From Trichopria drosophilae (taxonomy: Eukaryota; Arthropoda; Insecta; Hymenoptera; Diapriidae), in NCBI GenBank assembly GCA_030407085.1, contig CM059585.1, forward strand, positions 69,048,501-69,112,500: DNA of 64,000 nucleotides. The letters are read 5' to 3'. Position 1 is the stretch's first letter; every line of letters begins with the position of its first letter. A program made the translations under genes and the position numbers. The notes below the pieces were generated by a model, which was not told the origin of the DNA, did no database searches, and worked only from the letters and a program-made list of their open reading frames with translations. Positions 33,505 through 44,394 of the stretch are shown piece by piece.

Positions 33505-34944
33505 ATAAAAATAAAATATCTTAATATCAATGAATATCGTTTAACGTTATAATTTTTCATTAATATTATTTAAATTTTAAAACATAACATAAAACAATCT
33601 TTTAATTGTCAGTAACCTGTATAATTTTTGCCAAATACATTTGACAAATTTTGAGATCTTATTTATTTTATAATTAATTAATACATTTTATTAGTTTAAT
33701 ATCATGTAAAATTATTATTTATATGGCAATTTTGTAACATTAACACTGCTATAATACTTACCAATAAACGTTTTGCTATAGACCGCAATATCATTCCTTC
33801 TTTTTATTTGCACAAAGAAGCGAATAACATATTTATACCTACCTAACAGCCTTAAGTCTGTTATCAGATAAGCAATATTTAAGGCCCGAATTCATAGTTG
33901 TCGTGTGAGAAGTACTTACCATGAAGTACTACTTGAATGAGTTCTTAAGATGGTAGCTCTATTTCACAGTGAAGAAATGAGTTATTCTTAAGACAGGGAA
34001 AAGGAGATATACTTCATAAAGTAATTCTTAAATGGTTATAAGATTCTCATCTGTCATAGTCGTTGAGTGATACTTAAGTTCTTTCCTAAGAATCGAATTT
34101 TCCAAGTCAGGGTCCAAGTTGACTTAAGAACAATGTAAATGCTTAAATCGTGCTTTCAGCTACAGGTATCTTACACAAATTCGACTTATTTTCCTCGAGT
34201 TTCATTATAAAATAGCTTTAATAAGACATATGCGAATCTTGAAACCATTTAAGAATGACTTTATGAAGTACATCTTATTTTCCCCGTCTTAATAATAACT
34301 TACTAATAATGTCAGTTTTTTACCAAGAAATACCGTTTAAAGTACTTTTCACTTAAGAAAAAGCCTTATGCACAAGAAGATTTGACATTTTATAACTTAC
34401 ATAATTCTTGACTATGAAACAGAGCCATCTTCTTAAATGAAAATTAGGGAATTGGAAATGTGGGAAGATAATGACAGGTTAAACCAACACACACTATTAA
34501 CTTGCCAAAATAAACACTTCACCTTCACAACACGTCATTTATTTAAATCCAATCTCTTTCCTTTTTTATTTCCCTGAAAACATACCGAATACATTCGAAA
34601 CCCGATACTTTGCAATATTCGACCCGACGAATAAAGACGAGAAAAGAACACACGGAAGCGACAATGATCATGCACATCATACGTTCCATTTTGGACTGCT
34701 CGGCAAAACAGCTGACGCGACTTATGCGGAAAGTGCAAGAGGGGCTGCCGAATGTAGCGCCCGCGGCGCTCTTGGTACAGACGTACCTGGCGGCGGGCCT
34801 ACCGCGCGCTATGATTGGTCAACTATTATTGCTCGCCATTCAAATTCTATGCATCGGATCGAAATTTTGTATTAAACTTTTTTGCTCAGAATGATGTCAA
34901 GATTCACCCCCTACAATAATATTAGGGAGTTCTCGGACACCCTG
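33505..34944 (-). repeat. Right arm of the 9.3-kb foldback
   Basis: This is the reverse complement of 25623-27065 with few differences. The mirrored inner hairpin is at 33941-34439. A mirrored ORF (34610-34894 plus; 25672-25968 minus) is shared by the arms. It has no recognisable domain and is probably incidental. Confidence 0.9.
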
Positions 34945-35645
34945 TATAGTGGCTTTGAGAAGCCTATTTAGATTAATTTCTGTTCCCCCTTCAGTTGACG
35001 AACAATTGGACATTTGTGTCCAGAACTTGCGGCCCGGTCTCGCGAAGCATATACGCCGCGAATCCGTACTAGATTTTCCTGATTTGCTGCGCCAAGGCCG
35101 CCAGGTCGAGAGTGTAGCGAGTCAGGACCGATCTTACCGACCCCCTCCACCCGCTACACAGTCGGTTTACCCGGCTTTCGCATACTCCCCAAAGAATAAG
35201 AAGCAGAGAGACAAACTAGCCGCTACTACCCCCGCGTCCCCCCCGTCACAGCCTAAGGGAAATCATAGCAATTCACCTTCACCCCCACCACCCGTGGCTG
35301 ACGCATCTCCACTACTGCGCGCCACAACGGTCCCGGTGTCGCGCCCAAAACCCCCGAAGTCGTCGGCCCCGCCCCGACGTCCTTCACCACCGACCCTCCG
35401 TACTCCTCAGTTCTCGCGCCCAAAGCGAATTCCTCCATTATCGGAAGTCGCGCCATCCACCCCTCCCCTCAGCCCTAGGGGTCCCCCCCGTCCCCAGTCC
35501 AATGGTCCGCTGTTACAATTGTAAGCAGACGGGCCACATTTATCGCGAATGTTCTCATCCCCTTGGCTATTTTTGCCGAGTTTGCGGTTATCCGGGACGC
35601 ACGAGCAACGATTGCCCCGTCTGCGCGCGGAAAAGTTCGGGAAAC
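34945..35645 (+). pseudogene. Gypsy B gag, C-terminal part with zinc knuckles
   Basis: It resumes the capsid frame after the foldback: VALRSLFRLISVPPSVDEQLDICVQNLRP. A proline-rich linker runs to the stop at 35522-35524. In the next frame (from 35502) is the nucleocapsid: CYNCKQTGHIYREC (CX2CX4HX4C), then CRVCGYPGRTSNDCPVC. The change of frame lies in a C-run near 35485-35500. Zinc knuckles bind genomic RNA for packaging. Confidence 0.85.
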
Positions 35646-35744
35646 TATTAATCGGAGGGACAGAGTCCCCAAGGCCCCCCCCCCCATACTAGTTTCAAAA
35701 ACCCTAATATCCCAGACTCCCGAGGGAAGTCGACTCCTTCCCCC

Positions 35745-36294
35745 GTGATGCTCCAATCCACGAAGTCTCACCGGTTCCCCCGGTCACCCCCTCATGGGTC
35801 CCCTTCCGAACCCTTCGCGTCCGTAGAGTCAATTCCCCCTTCCGCGTCCCTGTTGGACGCTGATCCGCGTCCATTCATAACTTTGGCGTTGCTTGGGACC
35901 CAGATACGATCCCTAGTAGATACGGGCGCTTCTAAGTCGTATCTGGGGCTTACCTACAAGACTCGTGGCATCCTTCTTAAAAAAGACAAGCGAGCAAGTC
36001 GGAGTCGCGGACGGATCATTAGTCTCCCTTACTGGCTTAGTAACCCTCCGAATCACCCTTGACGAACAAATAAAGAACTTGGAGATCCGAGTCGCGCCCC
36101 TCGATTACGCATGCGTACTTGGCATGGACTTTCTGCGTCTATTTGGAGTAAAGCTAGACACAGAAAACGGAACGTGGACTAGTGGTAGCGGGAAAATCAG
36201 AGCATTAGAAGAAAAAGAGGTTTCGGCCAACGCACATGCCTCGTACGATTGCGTAGGATTGATCGCCCCGTCCCAAGAAGCTCACCCCGTTTAA
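35745..36294 (+). pseudogene. Gypsy B protease
   Basis: The active-site segment SLVDTGASKSYLG is in the frame starting 35745. A one-base shift near 35980 moves the flap and C-terminal part (VTLRITLDEQ, VLGMDFLRLFGVKLD) into the frame ending 36294. This is the usual layout for a retropepsin-type protease of Ty3/gypsy elements, between gag and RT. Confidence 0.8.
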
Positions 36295-36419
36295 AACGGC
36301 TTTTAAATCGTTTATACCCCCCTGGACGCCCCTCCCTAGGAGTAACCCACCTGGCGGAGCACCGTATAGTCGTGCAACACCACCCCCCCCCCCCAATTCG
36401 TCAATAATCCCGACTCCTG

Positions 36420-37030
36420 TCCCCTTACATGCTCAAGGTCGCACAGGACGCCGTTGATGAGATGCCCGAGAGGGTGTCATCGAACGAGCGGAAAGTCCGT
36501 GGTTGAGTAACCCGGTGATAGTGAAGAAGTCCAAAGGTACGTTCCGCTTTTGCGTGGATTTCCGGGACGTCAATAAAATCACCCGTAAGGACGCCTACCC
36601 CCTCCCCTCCATGGATAGAATACTGGCTGGGCTGAGTCGCGCTCGGTGTATCACCACGCTAGATCTCAGCCAGGCCTATTTTCAGGTTCCCGTTGCGCCC
36701 CATAGTCGACCCATCACGGCCTTCGCGGTCCCAGGCCGTGGACTCTTCCAATTTAAGCGTATGCCCTTTGGCCTTACCAACGCCACCGCCACCTTCCAAC
36801 GGTTAGTCGATCGCCTCATTGATCCTGCGTGGGAACCCCACGTCTATGCGTATCTAGATGATATCATCATCGCTACGGACAATGAGGAGGATAACTTCCG
36901 TTACCTAGAAGTCGTATTAACCTCCCTCAAACGCGCTGGTTTAAAGCTAAATCTAGAGAAAAGCGAATTCTTCCGAGAAGAGGTAAAATACCTTGGTTTC
37001 GTGCTCAATAACGAGGGCTTAAAAATTGAC
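36420..37030 (+). pseudogene. Gypsy B reverse transcriptase
   Basis: The fingers and palm are well kept: SPWLSNPVIVKKSKGTFRFC, DFRDVNKITRKDAYPLPSMD, LDLSQAYFQVP, MPFGLTNATATFQRL and the catalytic YAYLDDIIIA at about 36848. The open frame starts at 36503. The stretch before it, reading ESPWL, needs a stop or shift repaired. A shift near 37025 leads to the connection and RNase H frame. The minus-strand deletion seen in gypsy A is absent here. Confidence 0.9.
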
Positions 37031-37700
37031 TGGAGAAGACCGCTCCCATTTTGGAATTCCCCCACCTACCAACGTCAAGCAGCTCCGCCGCTTTTTGGGA
37101 ATGGTAGGATGGTACTCCCGATTCCTCCCAAATTTCTCCCATGATCGCGTTCCTCTGTCACAGCTTTTGACCAAAGGCACCCCTTGGACCTGGGGAGAGG
37201 AGCAACAGAACGCATTTGAAGCGCTACGTGACTCACTCACCCACACCCCCGTACTGAAACGCCCCGATTTTGGAATTGAATTCACGATCCGGACTGACGC
37301 GAGCGATTTCGCCCTCGGTGCCGTGATTGCCCAGGAGGTCAATGGGGAGGAGCTTAGCTTCGATAGTCGCATCCTCACCAAAGCCGAACGGAAGTACACG
37401 GTCACCGAGAAGGAATGCCTCGGCGTCCTCTGGGTGGTGAAAAAGTACCGTCCGTATATAGAGGGAACGCACTTCAAGGTCATCACAGACCATCATAGCC
37501 TGAAGTGCCTCAGGAATTTGCGTGACTCTTCCGGTCGACTAGCCCGATGGGCATTAGCCATGCAGGCGTACGACATAGAGATAACGCATCGCGCAGGTGC
37601 CCTCAATGTCGTGCCCGACGCCTTATCCCGCATGTATGAAAATGTGGAAGAAGCCCTTGGCGCCATTGGAAATGAGGAAGATCCCTGGTATACCCAAAAG
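37026..37700 (+). pseudogene. Gypsy B RT connection and RNase H
   Basis: It reads LRRFLGMVGWYSRFLPNFS, then RNase H: TIRTDASDFALGAVIAQ, TVTEKECLGVLWVVKKYRPYIEG and KVITDHHSL, ending ITHRAGALNVVPDALSRM. The three acidic catalytic positions (DAS, E of TEKE, D of TDHH) are present. The frame is open through to the integrase N-terminus. Confidence 0.88.
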
Positions 37701-38318
37701 ATGTCGAATATTAGAGAATTCCCCTCCAAATACCCCAACTGGTGGATAGAAGATGGTAGAATCTACTACCATCGCCCGCACCCCGTCATTGAGTCAGCAG
37801 TGACCGATCAGGACGCCTTGAAGCTGGTTATACCCGCCCCATCGCGTTCCCGTGCCATGAGCGATGCCCATGATTGTCCCCAATCCGGTCACCTTGGCGT
37901 GGACAAAACTTACCACCGCCTAATTCAGGATTTTTATTGACCCGGAATATTTCAGGATGTTTCGCGTTACGTATCCCGATGCACTTCGTGTCAGAAAGTT
38001 AAGGTTTCCCAACAAGCCGCCCCTGGTCTAATGACGGAGAGAACGACCGAAGGCCCATGGATGACGGTTAGCTCCGACATCCTGGGGCCGTTTCCCCCAA
38101 GCAAGAAGCAAAATCAATTTGTAGTCGTATTTCAGGATATGTTTACGAAATATATCGAGGTGAAACCCCTTCGCGCGGCTACTGGTCCCGCGATTATGGA
38201 TGCTTTAGATAGCCTAGTAATAAACCGATGGGGTTGCCCGAAATACTTTCTGACGGATAACGCAAAACAATACGCTAACCCAACAGCCCCTACACCGTCC
38301 ACAGAGCCCCTTGAGTGA
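37700..38318 (+). pseudogene. Gypsy B integrase, truncated
   Basis: The zinc-binding domain HDCPQSGHLGVDKTYHRL and CTSCQKVK spans about 37867-38000. It is interrupted by a TGA at 37938-37940 where a tryptophan codon is usual (FYWPG type). The core follows: WMTVSSDILGPF, VVVFQDMFTKYIEV, then CPKYFLTDNAKQYAN. The coding sequence ends soon after the second aspartate, at 38318. The glutamate, the C-terminal domain and anything beyond are deleted, and only about 170 bases separate it from the 3' LTR. Confidence 0.88.
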
Positions 38319-38491
38319 AGTTCCCCGAATATAGACACTGCGTAGTGAGAATTTGGAGAAGGATATGATTGCGTTAGGAAGTAGCGAGTAAGGAAAGTGC
38401 GTTGAAAGTTTGCGTTTGAGAATTGTATCCGAGCATCCGTATTTATTGTAACGCGAGTAGCAAGGATGTACTCGAGTCAGGCCCGGAGGTT

Positions 38492-39771
38492 TGTGACAGG
38501 GTGTCACCGATCGACCCCCTGGCAGATCCGTCGCGGTGGATGCCGCGGTTCCCTTGCGTGTCGAAAGTGTCCCGGAGCGCAGGATCACCTTCCTCAATCA
38601 TTTTCTTTCTGTCACCGATTTCCATGATTTCGGATACCCGTCCGTCAGTCGCCGGTAAAGCGCCTGAACGACTTTACCGTAATTGCTCGGTTGCGCGTTT
38701 CGCCGTGAGCATCACCACCTTCCGCGCACTCAAAACGCCCGAGCCCCTCTTTCCCCTGGCTGTCCCTCTCGGCAGCGCAGGAGGTACCACCCGATGGTAG
38801 GAGTCATCGTGGCCGCCCCTCTCTGACGCGCCTGTACTGTTTCCCCCTTTCTGTCGCTGCGCGTCTGCATTGCTCAGGCCCAGCACGCTAAAAAGCTGCC
38901 CCATCTTCCCCCACATTTCCTCCGTGTATGGCGACCTTACTCGCCTCCACTAACTCGGCAGTAGCCGTCCAACTTTCGCCACCTAAAAGCTGCTATTTTG
39001 TAGCGTGGCTGTTTACACCGACGTTGCGTCATGCATCGCCTGTCTCTCTCTCTATTTCTGCATGGAAGTCGACGAGACGAAGACGAATAGTACTTTCTCC
39101 ACACCTGTAATTAGGTGGGGAAAACCCCTATCTAACCCCGCTTATCTATTCCTCAGCCCAACTACATAGTGGGTACCTCCGTATCAGCCCCGGTGATGCT
39201 CCGCTCCTGGGCGCTGGAGATGCGCGTACGGTTCCCGCGCGCATCTACCAAGCGCTATAGCGTCCCCACATCACTTCGTTTTCGGACGCGCTACGAGACG
39301 GACCCAAAACATTTTTTTTCGATCTGTGTGTTGCAATTTGGTTACGTGATTTTTCTTGTTACGGTCGACCCCCGGTCTCGCGTGTTACGCCGAGTTGCAG
39401 TATTCGCTTAGTGAGTGAGGACAGTTGTGGTGTAACGACACCCCACACTTCTGCTGAGGACTCCACCGTCTCCAGGGAGTGCTTCGAGGAGGGTGCCCCG
39501 AGCCGTCCGCCGACGAGTCCCGGATCGACCTCCTGGTCCAACGACGCTCCTATACTCTCGTTGTGCCTCCGGTCATTTTTTGTAGAAATTCTACCGTCGA
39601 GTGATTTCCGAACCCCCGAAAATTTGCGGGCCGAGCGCGACCACCCGTGTGATCCGATGTACACTTCCGTGTAAAAATATACATATTTTTATTGGTTCTA
39701 AACTCATTAGTCTATTTTTTTTCTTGTTGTGTCTTGCCCTCTCCGGATCTCTGGTTAAAGGACAGGTTATA
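38492..39771 (+). repeat. 3' LTR of gypsy B
   Basis: It is a direct repeat of 20905-22263 with few substitutions and one deletion of about 80-90 bases corresponding to 21961-22050. Because the two LTRs are made from one template, the deletion happened after insertion. Open frames inside both LTRs are shared by virtue of the repeat and are not genes. Confidence 0.92.
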
Positions 39772-40040
39772 ATTAAATTTTGATTCTGGGCTATTTTCTT
39801 CCCTAATTCCGCCGTGCAACTTTTCATGCTTTCTAAAGTCATGTTTATTGCATCACTCGCCGTCGAAACTGTATTTTGATTTTTGATTTGGTTTTCCATT
39901 TCTTCCAATTGTTTTTGTATTACGGCGCTTGATGCAGTAAGCGTTCGAATAGCGCTGGTCCCTTGATTGGCCATGTCAAAATTTAAAATTGAAGGGTCAA
40001 TTAGCAGCCGTTGCCCGTCTTCGCGTTCTAATAACGGCAT
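39772..40040 (-). pseudogene. Gypsy A gag, N-terminal part
   Basis: Starts MPLLEREDGQRLLIDPSI at 40040 and runs through a predicted coiled coil (VIQKQLEEMENQIKNQN). It reaches KKIAQNQNLI at 39774, where element B interrupts. The missing continuation is at 20904 and below (IIDLPAPKF). The Gag of A is thus intact apart from the insertion and the later break at 20441. Confidence 0.8.
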
Positions 40041-40226
40041 TTTTAATAATTTTTTTTTGTTCGACTATGTGTAAAATTCAGATTTATTTATTATTTGTTT
40101 TTCTTCCTGATTTTGTAGTTATTTCAACACCAAATGATTCCATACATCAGTCAAAATTTAATTTAAAATAAAAATGAGTCACTCGAAAGAATTTCAGTTC
40201 TTTCGTGCCCTTTTGTTGAGCGCCAT

Positions 40227-41565
40227 TGTAACGTTTCCGGTAATTATTTATTATTTTTTGGGAATCGTACACGTCATAAAAATAAATTACGTAAATTACA
40301 GTCAATTATAGATTGGAATCATTAGGTGCTGAAATAAGAAAGTCCGTTATATACTGTCATTCAATTAGTTTTATATTTTCATAATTAATTTTACAAATAA
40401 TCGAAGTCGTCAATATCCAATTCGTCACACTCCTCCAAAAACACTCGAAGTCAAATATGCGCGAATAAAAAATAAAAGTCTTCTGTACATTAATTGAATT
40501 GTCTTCGTCATCGAAATTTCGGCAATTATAGTCAAAAGGAATAAAGCGGACGGAAATAAACTACGTGGAATTAAATAAATTATACGGGACGAGAATAACG
40601 CGGTCACACATTCATTGCATACATACATACATACACTAACATAAAATATTTTTGACATTACATAAAAGAATAGTACACAATGTTATTTATTTATTTATTC
40701 GAACGGAATAGAAAGAGGCTTACGCTTTGGCTTGATGGCGGCGTCGTTCTTTCTTGTTCTCCAATTTGGTTCCGCTCCATCCGTCCCGTTGATTTAATTA
40801 GTTCGGCTGCTGTCACCTCGTGAATCCGGGATTTGGTGTCGCACTCCCTCGCGACAACGAAGGAGAGGACCAGCAGCATCGTGTTGGAACGGGACGAACG
40901 GAGTGACGCCGTCGTTCCGTGGTATTTTCTTGTAAAAAATTGGTCCTCGTCGCCTCCTCGAATTTTGGAAAGATAAAGAAGGAGAAGAAGGAGGATACCA
41001 ACCGATGCCTGCTCTTATAATACATCGTTAAGTATCTCCGTGTCCAATAATGTCGCCGAGTTCCTTTTTTATGATGAATCGGGACGGGAACCGTCAAACA
41101 TTCGAATGTTATTTGATTGACTTGAATCTGACAGCCCTCCCCTCATTTGAATTTGGAGCGCACGCGCGCCATAGCGGCGATAACATGCAGCTCCTAGCTT
41201 GGAACTCGGCCCGTCGTTGCCCACTCTCCATATCTGCGTGGCCAGAGCGCCGTTGCCCCTCTTCTGCACATGTAGAGACGCACTAGCGCCAGCGCCTCGT
41301 CGCTGCGTGCATGTCTGAATCCGCGCTCCCGCGCGCCGATCCCACGTGGACTAGGGATCAACATTTCGCCGCCCGGCGAAAGCTCGCATCGCGTCCTTTG
41401 GATTTTCTTCTTTTCTCGTGTTCATGTCGTTATTTCGCGTGCTAGCGCATAATCCGCGAAATCTACATAGGCTGGCAAGCACGTCAATAAAATTGTTGGG
41501 ACGGCCGTTTTTCTCTCCGTCGCTCTTTCTCTACCGCGCGCGATTCGTTTAAACGGCTCATTACA
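40227..41565 (-). repeat. 5' LTR of gypsy A
   Basis: Tips are TGTAACGTTTCC at 40227 and GGCTCATTACA ending at 41565. The primer binding site TGGCGCTCAACAAAAGGG (read on the minus strand, 40208-40225) directly follows. An ACAT tetranucleotide run at 40618-40637 lies inside. Only its outer roughly 130 bp and a short piece at the other tip are matched by the shortened partner at 17386-17580. Confidence 0.75.
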
Positions 41566-42851
41566 GCTTTCAAGATTCACGATCGAAAATGTTTTCCTTC
41601 TTTTCATCGGACGTTTTGGACACTGAGATAGAAGATACGGTTAGCACGAGTACGACAAGGATTGACAGCTCCGTTAGTGAACAGTAGGACATAGAGATAG
41701 GATGATGTCGTTCAAAATAAGTGCAACAAGGACAAGCGTCGGGACTTGGCGACCGTGTTTCGATATAAAAACAGATCTTGCAATATGGCGGCCTGCACTC
41801 AGCTAATTGCTACAGTTGATTGTCGATGATATGAAACAATTTAGATACGTCCTCTTGTTGACTTCAATGCTCTTTACTACGAATAATTATTGAAGTGTAG
41901 CTGGAAAGAGCTTGACGAGATTAGTGTGTTGACATCGGTTTTCTGACATCCTGGCTGTTGAAAAAGTAGAAATTTTGTAGCTTCTGAAAATTTATTGAAA
42001 AGTAAGTAAACATTTCTGAAATATAATCTTCCAGTGATCTCAAAGAACATTTTTTTCATTTAGAAAGGAATCTCCGTAATTAACTTACAGGAGAAAGGAA
42101 AAAACAATTAGAAGCATGTGTTACTTCTAATTATCATATTAAGAATTTGAGTCTTTTCACGTAATGATATATTCTGTTGTTATTTCAAGCTCCGAATTCT
42201 TCCATCTTTTTCTATTTGCATTTTTAAAAATATTTTCTGTAATTTCAAGAATGAAGTGCACTTGCGATGAAATTGTGATAGGCAACTCTTCATAATGAAA
42301 GTGTCTCCTGATTTATTTATCTTCTATAGTCGATTGCCAGGATTTCCATGACAGGGAATGCTACAATAAGTACAAATAGATAGAGCTGGAAGAACTTGGG
42401 AGCTCGAAATAATAGCAATATATCATATTAGGATAAAAGATTTAAATTTTTAGTACGATTGGTCACAGTTTCTTCTAATCAGTTTTCGATTTTCTTTCTT
42501 CTGCAAGTCAAGTACAGAGATTCTATTGTAAATTAAAAAACATACTCCAAAGAGCACTGAACATTACATTTGAGAAATGATTAGATACGTTTCAGTAATT
42601 TTTCAGTACCTTCAAAAATTCAATTTTTTTCCAGCAAGGATTTCGTAGAAGTGCTGTCAAAACACCAAGTTCGTTAAGCTGTTCCCAGCAACACTTCAAT
42701 AGTTTCTTATGGTAAAGAGCACCGAATCCAACGATGCGGACTATTTCATGTTAATCAGGATGTGTCAGTAGAACCATGGCTACGTATCAACAATCCACTG
42801 CAATAGACATGTGTATCGTTAGATAGTTTCTTTATTAACCCTTTGCATCTC
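41566..42851. other. AT-rich interval with nothing recognised
   Basis: This is the sequence that flanks gypsy A on the right. No coding frame with recognisable content, RNA gene or strong repeat was seen. Confidence 0.5.
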
Positions 42852-44243
42852 ACAAGTAACACTAGGGAAGTGATAATCACCGATTTTTTTGAAACTACGT
42901 ATACAAGTACTTCTTTAAAAAGTATTTAATACGTGTTTTTTTGTTTATCCCAAAACACCATTTTTGGGGTAGAAATCACCCTTGAATGTTTGTAGAAATG
43001 GCCCTTGAATGTCTTTAAGGTTAAATAATAGTATGTCAAAAATTATTTGAAGCATGTCTGTCAATATTGGTATATTGACGTTTTGAAATCGCTGATGAAG
43101 GATTTAAAGTCCGATTTTGAACATTCAAAATGGCGGATCCAAGATGGCGGTCAAATTTTTATTAATATTTATGAATGTAATGAAAATTGGGATCTTTATG
43201 TTTTTGCGGTCGCTGATGACGATTCTAAAGTCAGGTTTTGAAAATTCAAAATGGCGGAACCAATATGGCGGACGAATTTTCACTATTTTTCAGGAATTTT
43301 GTGAAACATGGTTAGCTAGGGACTTTTGGCATTACTGATTATCAACATGATGTTAGAGTTTGTGAAATTGTAGATTAAGAATAGCCGTTGCAACTCGGTC
43401 AACAAGTTTCCGGATACGTAACAATTATAACCTGCATTAGTGCTATATCAGGAAGTAAATAGTTGAAATTTACATTCTCAAGATTTTACGTTACCCAGGA
43501 ACAACGACGTGGACATAATAGTTTTTTGGTGACAAAAATCAAACAAAAATCACCCCGATGGGAACCAAAAAACTACTATGTCCACGTCGTTGTTCCTGGG
43601 TAACGTAAAATCTTGAGAATGTAAATTTCAACTATTTACTTCCTGATATAGCACTAATGCAGGTTATAATTGTTACGTATCCGGAAACTTGTTGACCGAG
43701 TTGCAACGGCTATTCTTAATCTACAATTTCACAAACTCTAACATCATGTTGATAATCAGTAATGCCAAAAGTCCCTAGCTAACCATGTTTCACAAAATTC
43801 CTGAAAAATAGTGAAAATTCGTCCGCCATATTGGTTCCGCCATTTTGAATTTTCAAAACCTGACTTTAGAATCGTCATCAGCGACCGCAAAAACATAAAG
43901 ATATCAATTTTCATTACATTCATAATAATTAATAAAAATTGGTCCGCCATATTGGTTCTGCCATTTTGAATTTTCAAAACCTGACTTTAAATTCTTCATC
44001 AGCGACTTCAAAACGTCAATATCCCAATATTGACAGACATGCTACAAATAATTTTTAACATACTATTATTCAACCTTAAAGACATTCAAGTGCTATTTCT
44101 ACAAATATTCAAGGGTGATTTCTACCACAAAAATGGTTTTTGGGGAAAAACAAAAAAAACACGTGTTAAATACTTTTTAAAGAAGTACTTGTATACGCAG
44201 TTTAAAAAAAATCTGTAATTATCACTTCCCTAGTGTTACTTGT
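42852..44243. mobile_element. 1.39-kb long palindrome (foldback element)
   Basis: The left arm 42852-43530 and right arm 43564-44243 are reverse complements with few mismatches around a 33-base loop. The innermost roughly 350 bases (from about 43180) appear almost identical. Each arm contains two copies of the dispersed module (GTCGCTGATGACGATTC then AAAATGGCGG..CC..ATATGGCGG). The ends ACAAGTAACACTAGGGAAG and its complement show no clear target duplication. No coding content. Confidence 0.9.
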
Positions 44244-44299
44244 CAGTGGGACAGACGTCGCTCCACTTACATTTACATTCTATTTGGACAATATTTGTT

Positions 44300-44390
44300 A
44301 TTTCGTGGTTTCTGAGGTCGCTGATCACAAATCCGAGGTTTGTTCTGCGAAATTCAAAATGGCGGATCCAATATGGTGACAAAAATTTTA
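44300..44390 (+). repeat. Dispersed TGGCGGA module copy
   Basis: GAGGTCGCTGATCACAAATC is followed by AAATTCAAAATGGCGGATCC and AATATGG. It matches the units inside the neighbouring palindrome and, inverted, those at 56400-56710. Confidence 0.6.
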
Positions 44391-44394
44391 AATG

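Larger units (their letters stand above)
25623..34944. mobile_element. 9.3-kb mariner-type foldback (carrying a LINE), nested in gypsy B gag
   Basis: The ends are CAGGGTGTCCGAGAACTCCC and its complement, flanked by TA. Excising the element with one TA restores the gag reading frame (REY, I, VALRSLFRL). Arms are about 1.44 kb each. Without the internal LINE the element is about 3.7 kb. No transposase is visible, so it is non-autonomous. Its outer roughly 90 bp match the MITE at 10765. Confidence 0.9.
20905..39771 (+). mobile_element. Ty3/gypsy element B, nested in gypsy A gag
   Basis: It is bounded by direct repeats of 1359 bp (20905-22263) and 1280 bp (38492-39771), both starting TGTGACAGGGTGTCACC and ending GGTTATAA. 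It contains gag, protease, RT, RNase H and a truncated integrase in plus orientation. Flanks read ATTG before and ATTA after, an imperfect 4-bp target duplication. Gag sequence of element A continues from one flank to the other, which proves the insertion. Element B itself is split at 25623-34944 by a foldback. Confidence 0.92.
17386..41565 (-). mobile_element. Ty3/gypsy element A (outermost of the nest), minus strand
   Basis: Order on the minus strand: 5' LTR (40227-41565), primer binding site, gag N-terminus, insertion B (20905-39771), gag remainder, protease, RT thumb/RNase H, integrase, purine tract, 3' LTR (17386-17580). LTR tips are TGTAAC and GTTACA or ATTACA. The primer binding site TGGCGCTCAAC lies directly inside the 5' LTR and a purine run GAAAAAAGAAAGGG lies just before the 3' LTR (plus 17587-17600). 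Large deletions removed the RT palm and most of the 3' LTR. No envelope gene was seen. Confidence 0.85.

Noticed and set aside
42852..44243. CRISPR-like or satellite interpretation of the repeated TGGCGGA blocks
   Set aside because: Units are inverted, about 110 bp, unevenly spaced and in eukaryotic transposons. There are no spacers of even length and no cas genes.
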